Origin: Larix sibirica
Lineage: Eukaryota > Streptophyta > Pinopsida > Pinales > Pinaceae
Direction: 5' to 3'
Length of the DNA: 25,871 nucleotides
Assembly: GCA_004151065.3 (NCBI GenBank)
Contig: NWUY0300026227.1
Span: 16,879-42,749, forward strand
The position numbers and the translations under genes are program-made. A model generated the notes under the pieces. The model did not search any database. It saw nothing but the letters and a program-made list of their open reading frames with translations, and was not told where the DNA came from. Positions 20,570 to 25,871 of the stretch are shown one piece after another. Each line of letters opens with the position of its first letter. The stretch's first letter is position 1.

Positions 20570-21650
20570 CACTCTTCCCAATATAAGACTTCTGCTTCTC
20601 CATCGAGAGCAGTCTTTGATAATGCATCAGCTGCATCATTGTATTCCCTGTAGATATGATCTTCCCTATAGATATGATCGATGTAGATAATCGATGGAAA
20701 GATCATAAAACCATGTCATCATCATTATAATTCTGTTACACCAATGTTTGAGCTGAATAATATTCAGTTGAATTAGTTTCTTTGTCCAATTAACAATAAT
20801 CAAAGAGTCTCCAAAGATTATGATAGAAATTCTGTCTTTGAATTTGTGCCCTGGCGGCATGACATGAAATTTATAAGTGAGATCATCACCACAATTTATG
20901 AGAAAACCAACACCACAATTTAGCCCAGTAACAGCTCCATAAAAAAAACATAAACAGAACAGGATGAATCAATTCTCAAATTCAAATATCTTACAGGATT
21001 CCGACTTTTGAGCTGTGGATTTTTGTATAGATAAAAAAGTTTCCAAAAGCTGAAAAGCACCTGCTTTTCTATAGGAATTATATTATGAAAATTGCCTGGT
21101 TGTGAACTTTCCAAATAGTGGCTGAGGCAACTAACCCAGGAATGTTCTTAAAAAACATGTGCTTCTGAAGCCATTGCTTATATGCAAATTCAAAACCAAT
21201 ATTAGGCCAGTCATCATCGATTTTAAGTACAACACAGACATTCTTCCACACCCCTCTAGAGAACCTGCACTGAAAAAAGAGATGATCTAGAGTTTCACAA
21301 TTATTTCTGCAAAGAATACACATGTTTGGATCCATTTTGCCCTTCACTTTAAGTTTGCCCATGTTAAAATTTTGTCATTGAAAGTCGATCATAAAAAACA
21401 TTTTATTTTCTGCAGAAGTTTCCAGCTCCACATTGAGCCAAACCACCATTTCCTGTTACCTTCAAGTAAGCCGTGCTTGCAGTCACCTGCCCAGAAATGG
21501 AATTCTTTAACCAAGACAAATGATCTTTATATTTAAAAAAGTTGGTTAAAAACAAGTATAAGCATGATCTGTTTTCCCATGTAGAATTAATGGTTAGGAT
21601 TCTACTTCCCCATATTCCTTTCACCAATACCATTGAAAATAGGATAAAGT
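20570..21650 (-). pseudogene. LINE ORF2 3' relic: zinc knuckle and RNase H
   Basis: Read on the minus strand from 21650 downwards, the first frame (21403-21633) gives 'SWLKNSISGQVTASTAYLKV', the start of a zf-RVT region. After a frame break, 21078-21362 gives 'CILCRNNCETLDHLFFQC' and 'FSRGVWKNV', the zinc-binding core. Near 20960-20860 'GAVTGLNCGVGFLI' begins an RNase H domain, which continues as 'IFGDSLIIVNW' (20666-20860) and ends in 'HIYREYNDAADALSK'. Reverse transcriptase and endonuclease are absent, so it is strongly 5'-truncated, as LINE insertions often are. It has stops and frame shifts and a small duplication of 'agatatgatc'. It resembles the plus-strand LINE at 9340-13153 in domain order but not closely in sequence. 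Confidence 0.8.
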
Positions 21651-22315
21651 TTCATATTATGTTGTTTTTAAAGGTGGTTCAAAACATCAAGGGCGGTTCA
21701 AAACGTCAATATTTTACATGAAGGATACATTAAAATATTGATGTTAACTTTCTCGTCATATTCACTAGGAAATTTGTGGACATAACGCCACATGAAATGG
21801 AATTGGACAGCTCCAGCTATCTAAAATAAGCTTAATTTCCATACTCTCTATCTAGCTAAACTCAAATAAGCTTAATTTTCAGGCAACCTACCCTTAAGGT
21901 GAAAAGATCCTACATATCCTGTGCCTCAAGTAGATACCACCATAAATCCATAAAATCCCTTGGGTAAATCTTGGCCCTTCAGACCTAAATGGTTACCACT
22001 CACTATTAAAAGTGATAATGATAACCAGTCAATGGTTTTTACTTTTACTCATTCATTATTTTTAAAGTAGTATTTCTAAAATAATTTATAATTGTTTATA
22101 ATAAAATAATTAAAATTGTAATTTTAGATTATTAAAATTGTATATTCAAAATGTTTTTGAATCCATTTTTACACTTGAATAATCAAAATCAAAATATCAA
22201 CCAAAATAACATCACCCGAGTTCAACAAAAATCACCCCATAGATGCAAATATTCTACGACTTAAAAAACCTCTTATCAAAATAATTATCAACCCTCAAAT
22301 TTATTCCACAAACGG
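21651..22315. other. AT-rich spacer without recognisable gene
   Basis: I see no protein domain, RNA gene or long repeat. A short direct repeat 'ggttcaaaac.tcaa' occurs near 21676 and 21695, and 'aataagcttaatttc' occurs twice near 21825 and 21865. From 22020 to 22200 the sequence is strongly AT-rich. Confidence 0.4.
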
Positions 22316-22387
22316 TTGCTATTCTATAATTCGAGTTCGGAGTGGTTTCCTAATCAAGGCCAGTGGCTTTCGCCCTGTAGCTTGTTC

Positions 22388-22530
22388 GTTCCAACCAACG
22401 TCGATCTGTCATATCTGGTAGCTTTGATAATGGTGTTTGTTCCGACCAACGTAGATCTGTCATATCTGGTAGCTTCGATAATGGTGTTTGTTCCAAGCAA
22501 CGTCGATCTGTCATATCTTGCAAGTTTTGG
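22388..22530. repeat. 51-bp tandem repeat, about 2.8 copies
   Basis: Units start at 22388, 22439 and 22490, each containing 'gttcc.a.caacgt.gatct' and 'gtcatatct'. The period of 51 is divisible by three, so both strands stay open across it and encode 17-residue repeats (plus strand 'FVPTNVDLSYLVA...'). This open frame is a consequence of the period and is not evidence for a gene. Confidence 0.85.
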
Positions 22531-22599
22531 GTCTTTTAAGTGTGCCCGTTCTAATGACGCTATGGGCACTGGCACTGGCAAGTTACCAGCCCTCACTCT

Positions 22600-22675
22600 G
22601 AATGCTTAAGTGCAGTACCCTCCCTCTGAATGCTTAAGTGCAGTACCCTCCCTCTGAATGCTTAAGTGCAGGAGG
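22600..22675. repeat. 28-bp tandem repeat, about 2.7 copies
   Basis: 'gaatgcttaagtgcag' starts at 22600, 22628 and 22656, with 'taccctccctct' between units. It lies 70 bp after the 51-bp array. The copies are identical or nearly so, suggesting recent expansion. Confidence 0.9.
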
Positions 22676-22975
22676 TTGAGACCGTGAGGGGAATTCTTTA
22701 TCCGAGAAAAAGCTAAGGAGGAGTCTGGCAGACCAAGGGTTGGAAAATTACCTATAAGCAGATGCAGATCCTTTATCCTTGCTTGATCACGCATGCAACG
22801 CATCTGAAGCCTCCAGCCTCCTCTACAAAGAACTAATAAGGTAAGGAATCCTTTGGAGAAAATAAACCTACAAGTAGAATTGGTGGCGCTCCCTCGGATT
22901 TGTTAAGTTAAATTTTATATTAATGAAAGTAAATCATAAAATGTTTGAGCTTTGACTGAAGAAATCTTTCTCTCT
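22676..22975. other. Spacer left of the NLR pseudogene
   Basis: No clear similarity to the intact NLR is visible here. A minus-strand open frame (22606-22803) overlaps the 28-bp array and has no recognised domain. The breakpoint at 22976 is where NLR homology starts. Confidence 0.35.
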
Positions 22976-23360
22976 TAAATAAGAGTTCAGCCTGTGTTTT
23001 CTCTATTCCAAAGTACTGGATCTTTCTGGAAAGATCTGTAAATTTAATCTCTCGGCAATGATATCTCATAGATATAAGATATCGTAATCTTTGGATATCG
23101 TTACCCAGATGATGAGGTCAAAATAAATGCGTACCTGGAGGCTGTTGTTGATGGTTTTAAGCAGCGAAGTGTTACCGACTCCACCCATGCCACCGATTCC
23201 ACCCATGCCGTGAACACCAATGATTCGAATGTTGGTGTCTTGCTTCAAATGCGCAGATTGTATTGCATTTCCAACGAAATCAGTTTCGGGGAATCGGGGA
23301 TCTCAATCGGTATCTGGGTGGCCCCATATTCCCCGTTTAGAGGGAAATCTGCTGGTTCTA
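22976..23360 (-). pseudogene. Truncated CNL pseudogene (NB domain fragment)
   Basis: This aligns with 16174-16545 of the intact gene, covering the linker before the P-loop to just before kinase-2. The best open piece (23066-23248) reads 'DTNIRIIGVHGMGG', then a duplicated P-loop 'GMGGIGGMGGVGNTS' made by an 18-bp tandem duplication (23174 and 23192), then 'FDLIIWVTISKD' and a stop. The P-loop Lys is Asn, which would prevent normal nucleotide binding. The coiled-coil coding part is missing: homology jumps from about 23355 straight to the leader at 23379. Downstream ARC and LRR parts are also missing. It is a decayed neighbour duplicate, distinct from the identical 18339-19342 copy. Confidence 0.9.
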
Positions 23361-23545
23361 TCTGCAAACAGGTTCAAGGTAAGCAAGATTAAGATTGCTC
23401 TTCAGTGCACCACTAACTCAGCAGCAAGATAAGGATTTCTCTTCGCTCAAATGGGCTGAAGCGCTGAATGCATGAAAGTTATTTTCTGCTTCTGGTCAAG
23501 CAACTTAGCTTTTTAGAATTTCACTGTTTGCTGCTTTTCTTAGAA

Positions 23546-24014
23546 ATTTCTGTCTCTTTGTGCTTTTGTTTCAATGATTGTGTTCCACATTATTAGAGTC
23601 ATTGGTGCTCGATAGCTGGAAAGCAACTTGACTCGACGTCTAGAGAAAGTCGTTCGAATTTCACTGTCATTGGTGCTCGACAGCTGGAAAGCAATTTGAC
23701 TTTGTCATTGGTGCTCGACAGCTGGAAAGCAATTTGACTTGGCCTCAAAAGAAAGTCGTTCGAAATTCAGTGATGGAATTTGACGGGTGAATTGTTCGTC
23801 ATAAGTCAATTTAACTCTTAAATATAGTTAACATTTCACGCAGCCCGTCAAAAAAATGACTCAGATGGTAGAAAACTTTTCAAAATTTGGTTGTAACCGA
23901 TAATTTTGACCCGTGTCTACCATTTGAAATTCCATTCTGCTGTCGAGCACCAATGACTAATAATGTGGAATGCAAAGCAACCATTGAAAAGAAAAGCACC
24001 AAGAGACAGTGAAA
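23546..24014. repeat. Inverted repeat, ~75-bp arms, ~320-bp spacer
   Basis: The left arm (about 23546-23617: 'tgtctctttgtgcttttg', 'ccacattattagagtcattg') is matched in reverse complement by about 23939-24014 ('gagcaccaatgactaataat', 'gaaaagcaccaagagaca'). Within the spacer, 'tggaatttgacggg' and 'acccg...aaattcca' give some further inverted pairing. It arose by inversion or inverted duplication of NLR upstream sequence. Confidence 0.75.
23598..23739. repeat. NLR-upstream minisatellite, three units with W-box cores
   Basis: Units of about 36 bp beginning 'gtcattggtgctcgayagct' start at 23598, 23666 and 23704. Each ends in TTGACT, the W-box core bound by WRKY factors. The equivalent units in front of the intact gene (17343 and 17397) read TTGAGT instead. 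Function is inferred only. Confidence 0.8.
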
Positions 24015-24125
24015 TTGAGTCGACAGCTATAGCTAGAAACAACCTGACTCTGCGTTTAGAGAAAGTCGTTCGTGCTCTACACCTGGCAAAGTATATGTAC
24101 TGCAAAATGGCGGAATCCAACGGTA

Positions 24126-24440
24126 ACCCATTTATTAGTTCTCACGTGAGAGGAAAACATGTTTCTAAAGAAACAAAAAATGCTAAGCTACATATCTTTG
24201 TAATTCTTCAATGCCTAAAGATAGCATTCACGACTTGTTACCCTCTATGGTGAATCATATTTTTTGGGTAGGAAGAATGTAAGCCCTCAGATCTTGTTAG
24301 ACAGGTGTATTTTGTTAGTGATCAACGTTTAAATTTGAACTTTTCCTCGTCTTTTTCTTTTTAAAGGGTTTTAGCATATACCAATAGTAAAGTTAAAATT
24401 ATTTTAAAAAAAATTAAAATTTTATTTTTTCTCTATTTCA
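24126..24440. other. Spacer without recognisable gene
   Basis: There is no domain-bearing frame. The sequence is moderately AT-rich and ends in an A/T tract at about 24390-24440. Confidence 0.4.
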
Positions 24441-24922
24441 ATCACAATCCTTAAAAATGATTTGAAACTTCGAATTAATTTGGCAATACACATAAATAAG
24501 ATCAATATGAATTTCAATTTTCAGACAATTTGTTTAAAATCAAATCATCTCTACTGCCTCATTAACATAACCTTCATTCATCCAAAAATCAAAACTCAAA
24601 AGACTTTCATTGGAGACATTCGATATGTTGATGTCTCTCTCTTAGTGATACAACAAGCTCATATTGGAATTTTCTCTAGTTGCTATCGAGAGTAGAGTTT
24701 AAAAAGTGGTCTCTTTTGAAATGCTTTCTAGTTAAATAGATTTGAAGCTAAATGAGTTTATAAGAAACAAACTCTATTAATGATAAAAATAAATAAACAT
24801 ACCACAATCCTTAAAAATGATTTGAAACTTCGAATTAATTTGGCAATACACATAAATAAGATCAAGATTTTTATTGGAGACATTTCAATATGTCGATGCT
24901 CTCTCTTAGTGCACCACATGCT
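24441..24922. repeat. Imperfect direct repeat, 360-bp offset
   Basis: A segment containing 'cacaatccttaaaaatgatt' and 'ggcaatacacataaataaga' at 24443-24505 recurs almost unchanged at 24803-24865. The following motif 'attggagacatt' with 'atgttgatg' or 'atgtcgatg' and 'ctctcttagtg' occurs at 24610-24660 and 24872-24922. The second copy lacks about 95 bp between the two parts. Origin unknown; no coding sense found. Confidence 0.75.
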
Positions 24923-25193
24923 CTAAATAAAATAGATGGGAATATTATTTATGTAACATAATAATAATTTTGTGGGTCTTAATAATTTAGAAAGAAATTT
25001 AATTCATTTCTTAAATTTTATAAAAAAAAATTATATTTTTTATATCAAAAATGTTTAATGGTTTAAGATTGTAAAAATATAAAGGTAAATATTTTTTTTA
25101 ATTGTTTAATTAATTTATACTTTCAATTATTTACATGCCATTTTTTCTTTGAAGAGCTAGAAAATATATGCCCTTCAAAATAAAATTGAGACG
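24923..25193. other. AT-rich spacer
   Basis: Very AT-rich DNA with T and A runs. No gene, RNA or tandem array is seen. Confidence 0.4.
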
Positions 25194-25470
25194 CGCCCTT
25201 CAAATTTCACCACCGATAGCGATCTAGTGTGGTTACAGTAAACTGTCGTGCATTATCTTTGATGCCGACCTCAGTTGCGATCTGTCATTGATGTTATTAC
25301 AGGAGGTAAGCATGGGTGATTTGATTTATTTAGTTGAGAATTGATAATAAATGTGTGATTGTATGGTCTGAAATTTGGGATCCAATTTTTAAGTTGATCT
25401 GTCAACGATGGGAAATGGTGCCATTTACTATTTTGGGCGCACTAGATCGCCGTCACCTATATGATGGGCG
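25194..25470. mobile_element. Possible MITE-like element with ~31-36-bp imperfect TIRs
   Basis: The left end (25194-25229) reads 'cgcccttca' ... 'agcgatctagtg'. The right end (25440-25470) in reverse complement reads 'cgcccatca' ... 'ggcgatctagtg'. The outer 9 bases match at 8 positions and the inner 15 at 13. The element is about 277 bp and encodes nothing. No target-site duplication could be confirmed, so the assignment is tentative. Confidence 0.35.
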
Positions 25471-25871
25471 AACCTGATGAGCAAACCTCAAGAGGCATCT
25501 TATGTCTACTTGCCCTTGCCCTGCAAATCATGGCCACGTTTTCTTTATGAACATATCAGAGTCGAGGCCCAAGAATGTATGTATCTTGCATATTTGTTTC
25601 TTGGATCGAGCAGGTCTTCTAAATGGTAGGTTGGTTCACAATTTGAGCATTGTTTTTTGGTAACAACCTGGTTATATTCATTTGTCCTCAAAATTGTGGC
25701 ACGCTTATCTCAAAGTACTGTGGAATTCGTGCTCGCTCTTTAGAAAGAAGGAAAAGTGATGGACCTCTTCTTCATCACTTATAACAGGGCAGGATTTTAA
25801 AGTGCATTATTATTATTTGATTAGTACCTATATTTTTTAAGGTTGGAGGCAGAAATAAAACAAAGATAATG
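25471..25871. other. Right-hand end, nothing recognised
   Basis: I see no open frame with a recognisable domain, no tandem repeat and no similarity to the NLR or LINE relics. Composition is moderate in GC, so a decayed gene or transposon cannot be excluded. Confidence 0.35.

Larger units (their letters stand above)
18339..20742. repeat. Second copy of the 2404-bp block, probable false duplication
   Basis: This block is identical to 15934-18337. At 20742 it continues without a break into LINE RNase H coding sequence ('LKHWCNRI' spans the boundary on the minus strand), just as the first copy continues at its left end into the rest of the NLR. Collapsing the two copies restores one continuous NLR and one continuous LINE end. 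A real, very recent tandem duplication would look the same except for the N. Confidence 0.9.
23375..24125 (-). promoter_or_regulatory. Upstream region of the NLR pseudogene, homologous to the NLR 5' flank
   Basis: Sequence from 23379 ('aagattaagattgctc', 'cagcaagataaggattt', 'cttcgctcaa') matches the leader at 16982-17060. Sequence from 24060 to 24125 ('gtcgttcgtgctc', 'ctggcaaagta', 'tgtactgcaaaatggc') matches 17447-17500. The middle is rearranged by a minisatellite expansion and an inversion. A promoter function for the original gene is inferred from position. A palindromic CACGTG (24143-24148) lies just beyond the homologous part. Confidence 0.65.

Noticed and set aside
22316-22609. 97-residue protein with 17-residue repeats
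   Set aside because: The frame is open only because the 51-bp unit is divisible by three; the opposite strand is equally open and there is no supporting domain.
22388-22675. CRISPR-like array
   Set aside because: Units are simple head-to-tail tandem repeats without unique spacers, in plant DNA.

Overview
The window looks like plant nuclear DNA from a large, repeat-rich genome. A conifer or other gymnosperm is plausible but is inferred from style only: an old LTR element, abundant decayed non-LTR retrotransposons and a coiled-coil NLR of the RPS2/RPS5 kind. There is no bacterial gene organisation. Only one gene looks intact and functional: a single-exon, 922-residue CC-NB-ARC-LRR immune receptor on the minus strand at 14169-16937. 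Nearly everything else is mobile-element relic, tandem repeat or AT-rich DNA.

Layout. Positions 1-628 are a degenerate tandem-repeat flank. Positions 629-8011 hold an old, non-autonomous LTR retrotransposon. Its two LTR copies look about 10-15% diverged by eye. It has a tRNA-Asp-type primer binding site and a broken gag-like region, and I see no pol. The 3' LTR carries a 572-bp insertion and stops abruptly where a minus-strand RTE-like LINE relic begins (8012-8960). A second non-LTR relic, L1-like with endonuclease, RT, zinc-knuckle and RNase H blocks, runs on the plus strand from 9340 to 13153. AT-rich DNA with a 124-bp tandem duplication and a tRNA-like SINE fragment leads to the NLR.

Upstream of the NLR (higher coordinates) lie a duplicated leader, a minisatellite, a second SINE-like fragment and the RNase H end of another LINE. 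Positions 15934-18337 then recur identically at 18339-20742, separated by a single N at 18338. I read this as a false duplication from unmerged overlapping contigs, so the second partial NLR (18339-19342) probably does not exist. The collapsed order would be NLR, SINE, LINE (minus strand, to about 21650), AT-rich DNA, two short tandem arrays, and then a real truncated NLR pseudogene (22976-23360) with its own rearranged upstream region (23375-24125). The last 1.7 kb holds a degenerate direct repeat and a small inverted-repeat element.

The intact NLR and the NLR pseudogene share coding and upstream sequence, so the locus is a small NLR cluster shaped by duplication and decay. The pseudogene has lost its coiled coil and its P-loop lysine. 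A minisatellite upstream of both copies has gained W-box cores (TTGACT) only on the pseudogene side. A recurring feature of the whole window is short direct tandem duplication (18-124 bp), seen in coding DNA, TE relics and spacers alike. I found no wholly new biological system. The most useful points are the assembly artefact, the Gly/Ala minisatellite inside the LRR domain, the rearranged NLR upstream region and the gag-only LTR element.
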